Assembly: GCF_000987955.1 (NCBI RefSeq)
Contig: NZ_LAZU01000021.1
Coordinates: forward strand, 248,001-312,000
Source: Paenibacillus sp. DMB20
GTDB taxonomy: Bacteria > Bacillota > Bacilli > Paenibacillales > Paenibacillaceae
Direction: 5' to 3'
Length of the DNA stretch: 64,000 nucleotides
Of this stretch, positions 1-9,194 are shown piece after piece (position 1 is the first letter of the stretch; each line of letters starts with the position of its first letter). Below the pieces are notes generated by a model. The model saw only the letters and a program-made list of their open reading frames with translations, was not told the DNA's origin and made no database searches. The position numbers and the translations under genes were made by a program.

Positions 1-2
1 GG

Positions 3-680
3 GCCGAAGAGGTGGAGCGCCGGGCTGTCGGGTATATGGACAAGATTTTGGACCGGTTTGTCATGGCCGACGGCACGCTGCTGGAGATGGTGGATGAACA
101 CGGAGTCCGGGGAAGAAAGGAAAAGCTGCTTTGCCGTTACGTCAATCCGGGCCATGCGATTGAATGCATGTGGTTCGTCATGAAAACGGCGGAATTTAAC
201 GGGCGCGCGGATGCCCTGGACCAAGCTTGCGCTGTCGTCAGACGTGCGTTCGAGCTGGGCTGGGATCCCGTCTACGGCGGATTGCTGCGGTTCGTAGATT
301 ACGGAGGAGGCGAGCCCGAAGGCGATCTGATCGGCGACGGGAATGAGGATCTGATCCTCGGATCCTGGGATACAAAGCTGTGGTGGCCTCATTCGGAGGC
401 TTTATATTCTGCCGTTCTGGCCTATGATTTTAGCGGGGATGATAGGATCCTGGACTGGTATGAGCGTGTGTTCGAATATGCCTTCAGCGTATTTCCGAAC
501 CCGGATGCCAAGGTGGGCGAATGGATTCAGATCCGCGACCGTCAGGGACGCCCGCTGGAAAAGGTCGTCGCGCTGCCGGTCAAGGACCCGTATCATGTTT
601 TGCGGAACATGCTGCTGATCATAGAACGGCTGTCGGAGCGGGATTGCAAGATCAAACTGGAAACGAAAGGAGTACGGTAA
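3..680 (+). CDS. AGE-family epimerase/isomerase, C-terminal part (5' end outside window)
   Basis: The reading frame is open to the left edge, so only the last ~226 residues are seen. N-acylglucosamine 2-epimerase family enzymes are (alpha/alpha)6 barrels that epimerise or isomerise amino sugars such as GlcNAc/ManNAc, or mannose-type sugars. Family marks here are NPGHAIE followed by W, and KLWWPHSEAL, which hold the conserved histidines lining the active site. The stop codon lies one base before the nagB start, so it is the upstream member of an amino-sugar operon. That context favours an N-acylamino-sugar substrate, which is inference. The GTG at 12 is not a credible start because coding continues upstream. 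Confidence 0.85.
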   Translation, partial: AEEVERRAVGYMDKILDRFVMADGTLLEMVDEHGVRGRKEKLLCRYVNPGHAIECMWFVMKTAEFNGRADALDQACAVVRRAFELGWDPVYGGLLRFVDYGGGEPEGDLIGDGNEDLILGSWDTKLWWPHSEALYSAVLAYDFSGDDRILDWYERVFEYAFSVFPNPDAKVGEWIQIRDRQGRPLEKVVALPVKDPYHVLRNMLLIIERLSERDCKIKLETKGVR

Positions 681-681
681 C

Positions 682-1461
682 ATGAGTACGTTAACCGTGG
701 CGGATTTAACATTTGAAAGGTTGAATGTCAAAGTGTATCAAGACCGAGCGTCGCTGGGGAGGGCTGCGGGGCTGGAGTGCGCCGCTCATATGAGAGAACT
801 GCTCGGGAAGCAGGAGCGCATCCGAATGGTTTTTGCCGCCGCCCCGTCCCAAAACGAATTTTTGGAGACGCTGGCATCGGAGCCGGATCTCGACTGGTCG
901 CGCGTCATCGCATTTCATATGGATGAATATATCGGATTGGATCGTCAAGCCCCACAGCGCTTTGCCCAATTTTTGCAGGAGAGGTTGTTCGATCTTGTGC
1001 GACCCGGCGAGGTTCATCTGATCGATGGCGGCGCGTCTCCCGAAGAGGAATGCCGGAGGTACGGGGAGCTCGCCTCGAAGCAGCCGATCGATATCGTCTG
1101 CATGGGAATCGGGGAGAACGGCCATATCGCATTTAACGATCCGCCGGTTGCGGACTTTCATGATCCGGCACCGATGAAGCCGGTGAAGCTGGATGAGGTG
1201 TGCCGCCGGCAGCAGGTAAACGATGGCTGCTTCGAATCGATCGGAGACGTGCCGACCCATGCGCTGACGCTGACGATTCCGATGCTGATGTCAGGCAGGA
1301 GGCTGTTCTGCATGGTTCCCGGCGCAACCAAAAGGGCAGCCGTCCGCCGTACGCTGCATGACGAGATATCCACCTCGTGTCCTTCCACCATTCTCCGCAC
1401 GCATGCCGACTGTACGCTTTATACGGATACGTCGGCATATGGGGAAGATGCGAATGGGTAG
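682..1461 (+). CDS. nagB: Glucosamine-6-phosphate deaminase (NagB family)
   Basis: This cytosolic enzyme converts glucosamine-6-phosphate to fructose-6-phosphate and ammonia. The 259-residue length is normal for NagB. Visible marks are the active-site stretch MDEYIGL near residue 77, the signature GIGENGHIAFNDPP near residue 141 (catalytic Asp/His/Glu region), and a C-terminal segment with PGATKRAAVRRTL. The gene starts one base after the epimerase stop and its 3' end overlaps the start of nagA, so the three genes are translationally linked. A GGAG-like sequence in the end of the upstream gene (GAAAGGAG) precedes the ATG. The N-terminus is slightly divergent from classical NagB, so a NagB-like isomerase acting on a related sugar phosphate is possible. 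Confidence 0.88.
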   Translation: MSTLTVADLTFERLNVKVYQDRASLGRAAGLECAAHMRELLGKQERIRMVFAAAPSQNEFLETLASEPDLDWSRVIAFHMDEYIGLDRQAPQRFAQFLQERLFDLVRPGEVHLIDGGASPEEECRRYGELASKQPIDIVCMGIGENGHIAFNDPPVADFHDPAPMKPVKLDEVCRRQQVNDGCFESIGDVPTHALTLTIPMLMSGRRLFCMVPGATKRAAVRRTLHDEISTSCPSTILRTHADCTLYTDTSAYGEDANG

Positions 1462-2618
1462 TCCGCAAGCGTGGTCACTCCGCGGCATTCATTATGCGAC
1501 GGGGGAGCCGGTGGAGGTTGTCATTCGGGAAGGCTTCATTTTAAGCGTAAGTCCTTGCGACCCTAAAGACCGCTCCGCTCTCGGGTACATTGGACCGGGG
1601 CTGGTCGATCTTCAAATCAACGGTTACGCCGGGCATGACTTCAATTCGCTGCCCTTGTCGGCCGATCTGGTGCCGGAGGTTACCGCGAAGCTGTGGAGGG
1701 AAGGGGTAACCTCGTATTGCCCGACGGTAATCACGAACGGGGACCGCGAGATCGGGGAAGCGCTGCGAAGGATCGCAGAGGCGTGCGAAAAGAATAAAGA
1801 AATCGGCTCATGCATAGCGGGCATTCACCTGGAGGGACCGTTTATCACGCCGGAAGACGGTCCCCGGGGCGCACACGACCGGAAATTCGTCAAGCCGCCG
1901 GATTGGGAGCTGTTTCAGCGCTGGCAGGAAGCGGCCGGCGGGCGCATCGCCATCGTGACCCTTTCCCCGGAATGGGATTCGGCGGCTTCCTTCATAGAAC
2001 GCTGCGTGGATAGCGGCGTGGCGGTTTCCATAGGGCATACGGCTGCGGCTCCGGAACAGATCAGGGAAGCGGTCAGGGCAGGAGCGAGCTTGTCGACCCA
2101 TCTCGCAATGGGGCTCATCTGATGCTGCCCCGCCATCCGAATTATTTATGGGAGCAGCTGGCGGAGGACCGCTTGCATGCATGCCTGATCGGCGACGGCT
2201 TTCATTTGCCGGATGCGTTTCTCAAAGTGGCGCTTCGCGCGAAAGGCGAGAAAGCCATGCTCGTAAGCGATGCGGTATCTTTAAGCGCATGCCGCCGGGG
2301 ATTTACGATATGCATATCGGCGGGCGGGTAAGGTTGACGGAGGAAGGCCGCCTCTGTGTCGCTGAACGGCCGGAGCTGTTGGCCGGTTCGGCACAAATGC
2401 TTCCCTGGGGCATAGGCAAGCTGGTCGGCAGCGGGATTGCCGATCTCCGGACGGCTTGGGATATGGCCTCCGTACGTCCGGCCCGGTTTATCGGCACCTC
2501 CGGGTCGGGTGGGCTGAAGCCTGGTGCTGCGGCGGATCTGGTGCTGTTTGACATACACGGAAGGGATATATCCATCCTCAGGACGGTTAAAGATGGAAAG
2601 ACCGTGTATGCGGTTTGA
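1448..2618 (+). CDS. nagA: N-acetylglucosamine-6-phosphate deacetylase (NagA), two frame breaks
   Basis: NagA removes acetate from GlcNAc-6-P to feed NagB. The family motifs appear in order but across three frames: GPGLVDLQINGYAGHDF, GIHLEGPFI (metal-binding Glu), SIGHTAA, STHLA, then NYLWEQLAEDR and LVSDAVS (catalytic Asp), then MPPGIYDMHIGG to the C-terminus. One base is missing near 2108 (GCAATGGGG where GCAAATGGGG restores THLANGAHLM) and another near 2280 (TCTTTAAG where TCTTTTAAG restores SDAVSFKRMPPG). Both lie in short homopolymers, so base-calling error is more likely than decay. The start overlaps nagB; ATG 1439, 1448 and 1454 are all possible. Restored length is about 390 residues, normal for the family. 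Confidence 0.85.
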
Positions 2619-2628
2619 AAGGTTACAG

Positions 2629-2667
2629 GCAAGAGGTCCTTTTCCCATGAGGTGAAAGACCTCTTGC
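2629..2667 (+). terminator. Hairpin after nagA
   Basis: GCAAGAGGTC pairs perfectly with GACCTCTTGC around a 19-base loop just after the nagA stop. There is no strong T tract immediately after, so termination may be weak or factor-assisted. Confidence 0.5.
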
Positions 2668-2859
2668 GCACTTATTTGTGATTGTTTTCACATAATTATT
2701 CTATCTGCTGAACTATAGTTGAGGTAGCAGGAGTGCCGTTAAAAGCGCCATGCTGACCGATAACTCAAGTAAATCTTTATATCTTAATTTTTAATTTTTA
2801 TTATTCTTATCTGTTAAGTGTGTTATAATCTTAAAAAAAGATAGAGGAGAGGGATCAAC

Positions 2860-3300
2860 ATGCCGCTGGAGACATTTAAAGCGACCGCACATTTGCAGCA
2901 GGGAATGGTAGTGAAAGCCAAATCGAGAAATTTTGAGATTACGATCGATGAACCGAAAAACCTGGGAGGTACGGACCAAGGGATGAATCCGGTGGAGCTC
3001 GTCCTCTGCGCGCTGGGCGCTTGCCAGTCCATTGTAGCCCGGGTATATGCACGCAAATTTGATATAACTTTCGAGGATTTCTGGGTGGAGGTAGAAGGCG
3101 ATCTGGACACCGACGGATTCATGAACAAATCCGACGTGCGTCGGGGATACTCGGAGGTCAGATACAACATACATATTAAAACGGATGCGCCAAGAGAAAA
3201 GGTGGAAGCCTTTGTCGACTTTATCGAGCGCACCTGCCCGGTAGGCGATACCATCAACAACCCGGTTAACCTGGTTTTGGACAAAATCGTCGTGGAATAA
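2860..3300 (+). CDS. OsmC/Ohr-family peroxide-reducing protein
   Basis: A small cytosolic protein of 146 residues, normal for the OsmC fold. OsmC proteins reduce organic or lipid hydroperoxides with a cysteine pair. The peroxidatic cysteine is C55 in CALGACQS and the resolving cysteine is C126 in ERTCPVGD; both are present, so the protein should be active. The upstream AGAGGAGAGGG at about 2842-2852 is a strong ribosome binding site fixing the ATG at 2860. A TATAAT at 2824-2829 could be the -10 element, but no clear -35 is seen. It is a single-gene unit closed by the terminator at 3309-3353. The sequence looks closer to the YhfA/OsmC-like branch than to Ohr, and the natural substrate is not predictable. 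Confidence 0.88.
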   Translation: MPLETFKATAHLQQGMVVKAKSRNFEITIDEPKNLGGTDQGMNPVELVLCALGACQSIVARVYARKFDITFEDFWVEVEGDLDTDGFMNKSDVRRGYSEVRYNIHIKTDAPREKVEAFVDFIERTCPVGDTINNPVNLVLDKIVVE

Positions 3301-3308
3301 ACATCATG

Positions 3309-3353
3309 AAGCTTCCCCGCCGAACCTTGGGGTTCCCGGCGCGGAAGCTTTTT
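3309..3353 (+). terminator. Rho-independent terminator after the OsmC gene
   Basis: AAGCTTCCCCGCCG pairs with CGGCGCGGAAGCTT with one mismatch, followed by a run of T. The arms start 8 bases after the stop codon. Confidence 0.85.
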
Positions 3354-3368
3354 AATTTAGGCTATGTA

Positions 3369-4021
3369 TTAATGCGAGATAAAAGGTGCTTTGTGTACGT
3401 ACTTGGGGTTATCTATTTGGTCAATGATGAAGGAGGCTATATCTTGATTGGTAATTTTTGTGCCAGGCATATCAGTGAGGTTTTCCTTTATATCATTTGA
3501 TTCTAAGCTATCTATTACAAATGGCAATCTAATGAGTGTCCATTGGATATGTTTATTGTTGAACAAAATTTCCCATTCCAATTTTTTTGTCCTGCATCAT
3601 TTTTGGAAAAAAAAAGTTCAAACATCTTTGCTCCAAAACGATTTATGATACTCTTTTTATCATCGTTAATAGTTAGAGAACCACCAGAAACACCTATATA
3701 ACGACTAATGTTTAAATCTTTCATCACATCAAGAATGTTTTTGGTTACTTTGCTGTACATAGGTTCCTCTTTGGTTGGTTGGCCAAATGTATTAATCACA
3801 ATTTTACAATCTTTAAGCAGTTCTTGAATATGATCAATATCTTGTATTTGCCCTTTCACTATTTCAATTTTATCGTTTTTACACAACACCCTTTCCGGAT
3901 TCCTAACAAGCATGCGAACTTGATATCCTTTTTGTATTGCATGAGTTGCAATATGACGTCCTACTTTCCCTGTTCCTCCAATGATACCTATTTTATAAGA
4001 GTTATCCATTATATCCTCCAA
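3369..4021 (-). CDS. NAD(P)H-binding SDR-like protein, frame-disrupted
   Basis: The N-terminal part is an atypical short-chain dehydrogenase with the nucleotide-binding motif GIIGGTGKVGRHI and the family hallmark ISRYIGVSGGSL; such proteins (YwnB/NmrA-like) bind NAD(P)H and are often oxidoreductases or redox sensors. The C-terminal part, WTLIRLPFVI to the stop at 3369, is in another frame. The break lies between two homopolymers, nine A at 3607-3615 and seven T at 3582-3588; shortening each by one base joins LFF-P-KMMQDKK to LEWEILFNNKHIQW. This gene is clearly more AT-rich than its neighbours, suggesting later acquisition. It could be a genuine pseudogene or a victim of the same base-calling errors seen elsewhere. 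Confidence 0.65.
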
Positions 4022-4108
4022 CTCAATTTAATAATAGGTATACGCACCATTCCTTTAATGGGTTTCATTACCGTTATAAATTCTCTTGCAGAACTCTCCA
4101 ATAACGCG

Positions 4109-4143
4109 AAAAGGGCCCTCCGCGACATGGCGGAAGGCCCTTC
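4109..4143 (-). terminator. Terminator of the permuted-SBP operon
   Basis: Read on the minus strand, AAGGGCCTTCCGCC pairs with GGCGGAGGGCCCTT-type sequence around a short loop and is followed by T. It lies about 30 bases beyond the stop codon of the binding-protein gene. Confidence 0.75.
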
Positions 4144-4171
4144 TTGCTTACTTTCTTGCTTTCTTTTTTGC

Positions 4172-5999
4172 TTACTTGGCGCTGCTTTGGTAGCTTGCCA
4201 AGAACTCTTTTACTTTAGCCGGATCGGCTTTCAGCTCATTGCCGGTTTTGACCATCGGGCTGAGGGTGGAGTACGCCTTGATTTTATTGTTTTTGTAGTA
4301 CGACAAGATTTCGTCTTGGTTAATGGAGTAAAGAACTGCTTTTCTCAAATCATCGCTCTTCGCAATATCGCGGTTCTTGGTGTTGAAGAGCAGGTAAGAA
4401 ACGGCATTGCTTTCAATCGTTTGGAGCTTCAGCTTGCTGTCGCCTTTAACGACATCATACTTGGTTTCCGGAACGCCGTAATACAGATGAATCTCGTTGC
4501 TGCGCAGGGCGGACAACGTACTGTCGGCATCTTTGATGAAGCGGACTTTTACCTGGTTGATTTTCGGCTCATGCTCGGTGCCTTTCATGTAACCCGGGTT
4601 TTTGTAGAAGATGGCTTCATAGTCGTTTTTATAGGACAGGATGTATGGACCGCTGGCGAACAACGTATTGTTGTACTTGTCTCCCTCGGTTACCGTGTTT
4701 TGATCGCCGTAAGGGATGTCTTTGTTCACGTCGAATTTGGCTACGTCATAGGTGTTGATTTTCTCGACTTGTTTTTTCGATACGATGCCGGCCGATTGGT
4801 GAGCTAGATAGTTCAGCACTTGCGGGAAAGGCTCGGTCGTCGTCAATTTGATGACCTGGTATTTGCCGTCCTTCGTGCTGGCTTGATTCTTGTCGGTCAC
4901 GAGGGAAGAAATTTTCGTCTCCAGGCCTTTTTCCAGGGCTTGTCTTACGGTTTCGCCGCTACCGGCCACTTTAACGGCGTCCAGGGAGCTCAGGTCTTTC
5001 ACGACTTCAACGTCCTTGATATGCTCGTGCAGCGTGTATGTCCGGTGATCCGGAACGGAGTCTTTATTCTTCGCGCGGTTCAGGGAGAATACCACGTCGT
5101 CGGCACCGACGCGTTCTCCGGAATCCACGGCCAGCTTGTTGTCCACTTTGGCAAAGTTGATGTCGTCTCTCAAAATGAAATAGTATTCGCCGTTTCCTTC
5201 GGCAATCGCGTTGTTGTAAGACAGCGAGCCTTCGGACGTGATTTTGTCGTCATCGGTCAAGTTGATTAGGCGAACGTTCATGTTGGTGTTGATAATGTTG
5301 ATGGAGCCGTCGTTGCCTTTGATCGGGTCAAGGGACGTCAGCGTGGAAATCGATTGGGCCAGAACCAGAGGTTCTTTGTCGCGTTTGGATTTGTCTTTGA
5401 AATCAACGGCTTCCCAAGGCAGGGAACGGGATTTCGACAGGCGTACGGAGTTCTCGTCGAGAACGTCCTTGTTGAACGCCTGGCTCTTCAGCGAAATGTA
5501 CAGCGGCGCAATATAGGCCTTGTCGGCCACGAGGCGCTGTTCCAGCTGTTTGTATGTTTCTACGGCTTCCTCGGGAGACTGCGTCGCGGCCTGGTCGATC
5601 AGCTTGTCGACTTCTTCGTCGGACATGATGCTGTAGTCGCCGCCGGTTTTGAAGAGGGAGCGAACGGCATAGTCGGGATTCCCGGTTACGGTTGTCCAGC
5701 TGGAGAGGGAAACGTCGTAGTTTCCGGCGTCCTGCTGGGCTTTATAGCTGCCATAATCCGCCTGCAGGTTCAGCTTTACGTTAAAGCCGTTTTTGGTAAG
5801 CTGGTCACGGATGATGTTCACGTCGGATTCATTGGAGCTCATGCCGAGCAGTTCGATGGTAACCGCCGACGGATTTGCCGCTTTCTCGCCTGACGGCTCG
5901 GGCGATGTCGGCGCCGCTTCGTCTTTCGTTTTCACGCTGCAGCCGCTGACCACGAGTATAAGCGTAAGCAGCAGCAGTAAAAGCGTTCTTTTTTTTCAT
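4172..5999 (-). CDS. Circularly permuted family-5 (OppA-like) substrate-binding lipoprotein
   Basis: The lipobox LVVSGC gives a lipid-anchored extracytoplasmic binding protein of about 609 residues. The signal peptide MKKRTLLLLLL is restored only if the A run at 5989-5996 (8 bases) is shortened by one; AGGAGG precedes that ATG. Domain order is inverted relative to OppA. Residues ~45-190 (VTIELLGMSSNESDV, DAGNYDVSLSSW, MSDEEVDKLIDQA, AYIAPLYI) match the C-terminal third of SBP_bac_5 proteins. Then residues ~215-600 begin again with the usual N-terminal hallmarks (LAQSISTLTSLDPIKG, FILRDDINFA, GADDVVFSLNRA) and end at the middle segment (LRKAVLYSINQDEILSYYK, then LSPM). This is the last gene of the permease operon. 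The substrate is probably a peptide or small organic compound; unproven. Confidence 0.85.
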
Positions 6000-6055
6000 G
6001 ATGATTCCCTCCTGAGTGTGTTATATATATAAAAAAAATTGTAGCTAACAAAAGG

Positions 6056-7564
6056 TTAATCCAGCTTGGGATCCAGTGCATCCCGCAACCCGTCGCCTAG
6101 GAAGTTGAAGGACAGCACCAGCGCGATAATGGCAAGGCCCGGGTAAATGGCCAGATACGAATTGGTTTCGAGATACGTGCTGCCGATCTTCAGAATATTT
6201 CCCCATTCCGGGATATGCGGCTCCACCCCGAGTCCCAGATAGCTTAAGCTGCTTGTGGAGATAACGGCGCTGCCGATGGTCAGCGTTGACTTTACGATCA
6301 TCGGCGCAAGCGAGTTCGGAACGATATGCTTGAAAATAATCGACAGATTGCTGGAGCCGAAGGCCCTTGCCGCATCCACGTATTCGAAAGTGGACACCAG
6401 GAGCACGTTCGCCCTCATCGTTCTCGCATAGGTCGGAATGGCCCCGACGCTCAGCGCGATGATCAGGTTCACGGTGTTGGCGCCAAAGGCGGCGATGATC
6501 GCAATAGCCAGCAGGATGCCGGGAATCGCGTACAAAATATCCAGCGAACGCATGATGATATTGTCGGTATGGCGTCCGTAATATCCGGATATGGCCCCGA
6601 GAATGCCTCCGATCACAACCGGAATCAGGGTTGACATAAACCCGACGATCAGCGAGATGCGGGCGCCGAATACGATCCGCGAATACAGGCATCGTCCGAA
6701 GTCATCGGTTCCCAGCGGATAGGCCAGGCTTGGCTGCTGCAGGATCGCGGAGTAGTTGTTGTCCACCGCGAAGCTGTATTCAAAGGTGAACAGGCTGCAT
6801 ACGGATACGGTAAACAGGAAGATGATGAAAAACAATCCCAGCATGGCCGTGGTGTTGCCCGTAATCCGAACCCAGACGTCCGACCAGCGGGTGACCGCAG
6901 GATTATCGTTTTTCCGGATTTTGGACAGCAGGTTAAAGCCGAGCACCAGTGCGAAAATATTGCCCGTCACCGCCGTCAGAATAAGCGGAAACGCCAGCCA
7001 TGCCAGACGCGGATGCGCATAGTGGCCGTTTACGAATTTCGCAACGAGGAGCAGGGCGGCCAGATGGAATACCGTTACCAGCAGCAGCGCCGCCATTCCC
7101 GGCAGGAATGTATCGGACACGTAAGGCTTAAAGATATTCAAGGCCGACAGGGCGATCACAAAGATTTGCGTGAGCACCATATAAACGGCAATGGAATATT
7201 CGGGGCTCTTCTGTTTCTTAATGAGATTGAAACCAAAAGTCGTGACAAACACGTTGCCCGTAAATATGCTCAACAGCTGAATATAGCCGAGGGCGCGGGT
7301 TGAGTTCTTGATCTCTCCGCCCTGAAGCAAATCCTTCCGAATCAGGGCCGTGATGGCCACCTGCATCAGGGTAAATAAAGCATATGCGGCAAAGACAGCA
7401 AGCACATACGGTCTTACGCGCCCGCTTCCGAAGCTATAGCTGTTCAGAAGCAGGATAAGCGTTATGGTTAAAGAGACGACCCATGTAAACCCGGCCTGAC
7501 TGTACTCCGGAGAGGACTTCAGCTGGTAGTGGGATTGGCGTTGGTTTAATAGCTTCTTAATCAT
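6056..7564 (-). CDS. OppC/DppC-type ABC permease with extra ~220-residue membrane domain
   Basis: The C-terminal ~270 residues are a normal DppC-type permease: LGTDDFGRCLYSRIVFGARISL, then the ATPase-contacting EAA-like loop YVDAARAFGSSNLSIIFKHIVPN, ending GDGLRDALDPKLD. The N-terminal ~220 residues are not part of a standard OppC and contain about six hydrophobic segments, including VVSLTITLILLL, YVLAVFAAYALFTLM and ALVLGFNLL. At 502 residues it is about 200 longer than usual. AGGTG sits 5 bases before the ATG at 7564. It lies 54 bases after the OppB-type gene and 56 bases before the binding protein, all on the same strand. Function of the extension is unknown; it could bind a partner or lengthen the pathway through the membrane. 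Confidence 0.85.
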   Translation of the reverse strand: MIKKLLNQRQSHYQLKSSPEYSQAGFTWVVSLTITLILLLNSYSFGSGRVRPYVLAVFAAYALFTLMQVAITALIRKDLLQGGEIKNSTRALGYIQLLSIFTGNVFVTTFGFNLIKKQKSPEYSIAVYMVLTQIFVIALSALNIFKPYVSDTFLPGMAALLLVTVFHLAALLLVAKFVNGHYAHPRLAWLAFPLILTAVTGNIFALVLGFNLLSKIRKNDNPAVTRWSDVWVRITGNTTAMLGLFFIIFLFTVSVCSLFTFEYSFAVDNNYSAILQQPSLAYPLGTDDFGRCLYSRIVFGARISLIVGFMSTLIPVVIGGILGAISGYYGRHTDNIIMRSLDILYAIPGILLAIAIIAAFGANTVNLIIALSVGAIPTYARTMRANVLLVSTFEYVDAARAFGSSNLSIIFKHIVPNSLAPMIVKSTLTIGSAVISTSSLSYLGLGVEPHIPEWGNILKIGSTYLETNSYLAIYPGLAIIALVLSFNFLGDGLRDALDPKLD

Positions 7565-7618
7565 GAGTACACCTGCTTTAGTAGAGGTTGTTCAAAAATC
7601 CGACTTTTTGGGCCCGCG

Positions 7619-9062
7619 CTAGTATTGTTTCATTTTGGAACGGATGCGCGGGTCGAAGAAGGCATACATAATATCGATCATGACGTTGACCAGCGAGATG
7701 GTGATGGCCGTGTACACGACGCCGCCCATGATGGCCGGGATATCGGGAATGAACTGCTTGTCCACGATATAGCTGCCGATACCGCTGATGTTAAACACTT
7801 TTTCCGTTACCGCCGATCCGCCGATCATGGCTCCGAACTGAAGGCCGATGACGGTGATGATCGGGATAAGGGCATTGCGCACGGCGTGCTTGCGCAGCAC
7901 TTGGCGCTTGCCTAGGCCTTTGGCCCTGGCGGTCAAAATATAATCTTCATTAATAACCTCCAGCGTGGAAGAGCGCGTCATTCTTGCAACCGCTGCGGTC
8001 AATCCCGTTCCCAGCACGATGACGGGCATAATCATCGACAGCCAGTTCTGCGGGCTGTAGGTTGCCGGGAGCCACTGGAGCTTGATCGAAAAATTCAGGA
8101 TGAAGATCAGCCCCTGCCAAAAGTTCGGAATGGACAGGCCCAGCAGCGCGATGAACATGAACGTATAGTCGAAAAACGAATTTTTCCGCGTTGCCGAGAC
8201 AATGCCGATCGGAATGGCAATGACCATGGCCAAGAGCAGGGATATCACGGTCAGCGTCAGCGTCACCGGGAACTTTCTGGCGATGCTGTTCGTAATTTCC
8301 TCGCTGCCCGAGAAGGATTTGCCGAGATCAAAGGTGAATATTCCTTTAATATTGTTCCACAGCTGAGTCCAGTAAGGCTGATCCAGCCCGTGCATATGGT
8401 TGAACGCCGCGATTTGCTCCTTGGTCGCCGTTTCCCCCAGGATGTTGGCAGCCGGGTTAAACGGGGACAGGTGAAGGATCGTAAAGACCAGGACGGCCAC
8501 GCCGAAAATGACAAACACGCTCATGACCAGTCTCTCGAAAATGAATTTCAGATAAGGTCTGCCGTACAAAAAAAATAAGTATGTACATCAACAGGCCCGG
8601 TATCCATGAAATCGCAAAGAAAACCGGATGGCTTATAAGAGATTCAAACGTGTCCGCAAAGGTCAGGCGCTGCTGCCCGTCCAGCTCCATCCGCCTGCGG
8701 GTCCGGTCGTCCACGGTTTCCCGGAAGTGGGCTTCCGTCAAGGCTTCAGCCTCCCGGTTCAGCTTTTCTTCGCTGGTTTTTTGCCCGAAAAATTCATGCT
8801 TCCGCCGAAGCTGCTCCAAATGCTCCGTCCTCAGCTTGTCCCGGTAACCGGAGGAGACGAGCTCGTCCTGAACCTTGGACCTTAATGAAGAATATGCGTC
8901 CCTCTTGCTCTGAACCATATAAATAAGGAAGACCACCAGATGAACCGGTGCCCCTAACAATAGAAACAAGTATTTATATGAAGGATTCAGAAGGATTTTG
9001 CGGTACGTGGTGCTGATGCTGCGGGTAAGCCGGCGGCTGCCGGCGGCTTCACTCACACCCAT
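7619..9062 (-). CDS. OppB/DppB-type ABC permease with N-terminal extension, frame break
   Basis: From FERLVMSVFVIFGVAVLVF onward (start of a classical OppB) the protein has six membrane segments and the EAA-like loop DYILTARAKGLGKRQVLRKHAVRNALIP. A second frame begins at the ATG 9062, preceded by AGGAGG, and runs in-line upstream: about 165 residues with two membrane segments (YKYLFLLLGAPVHLVVFLIY and VFFAISWIPGLLMYILIF) around a highly charged, probably coiled-coil loop. Removing one base from the eight-A run at 8568-8575 fuses them through YILIFLYGRPYLKF into one protein of about 480 residues. I infer one fused permease, not two genes, because the ATG-initiated downstream frame has no ribosome binding site of its own. 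Confidence 0.78.
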
Positions 9063-9087
9063 TGGTGTCGTGCCTCCTTCAATGAAA

Positions 9088-9116
9088 TTGCATTATTCCG
9101 AGTGATATAGTATATT
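9088..9116 (+). promoter_or_regulatory. Plus-strand promoter of the double-ATPase gene
   Basis: TTGCAT (9088-9093), a 17-base spacer and TATATT (9111-9116) form a plausible sigma-A promoter about 80 bases before the ATPase start. Confidence 0.5.
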
Positions 9117-9142
9117 TTATTTTAGCGGTTTTTAAAAGTCAA
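9114..9142 (-). promoter_or_regulatory. Minus-strand promoter of the permease operon
   Basis: On the minus strand TTGACT (9142-9137) and TAAAAT (9119-9114) are 17 bases apart. It overlaps the plus-strand promoter for the ATPase gene, so the two halves of the transporter may share control. Confidence 0.5.
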
Positions 9143-9194
9143 TAGATTAAGAGAGTTGCCACATGATATACAAAATAAGGCAGGCGAGCTTATT

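Noticed and set aside
706..1260. Long minus-strand open frame opposite nagB
   Set aside because: It is antisense to a gene with clear family motifs, has no ribosome binding site and no recognisable domain.
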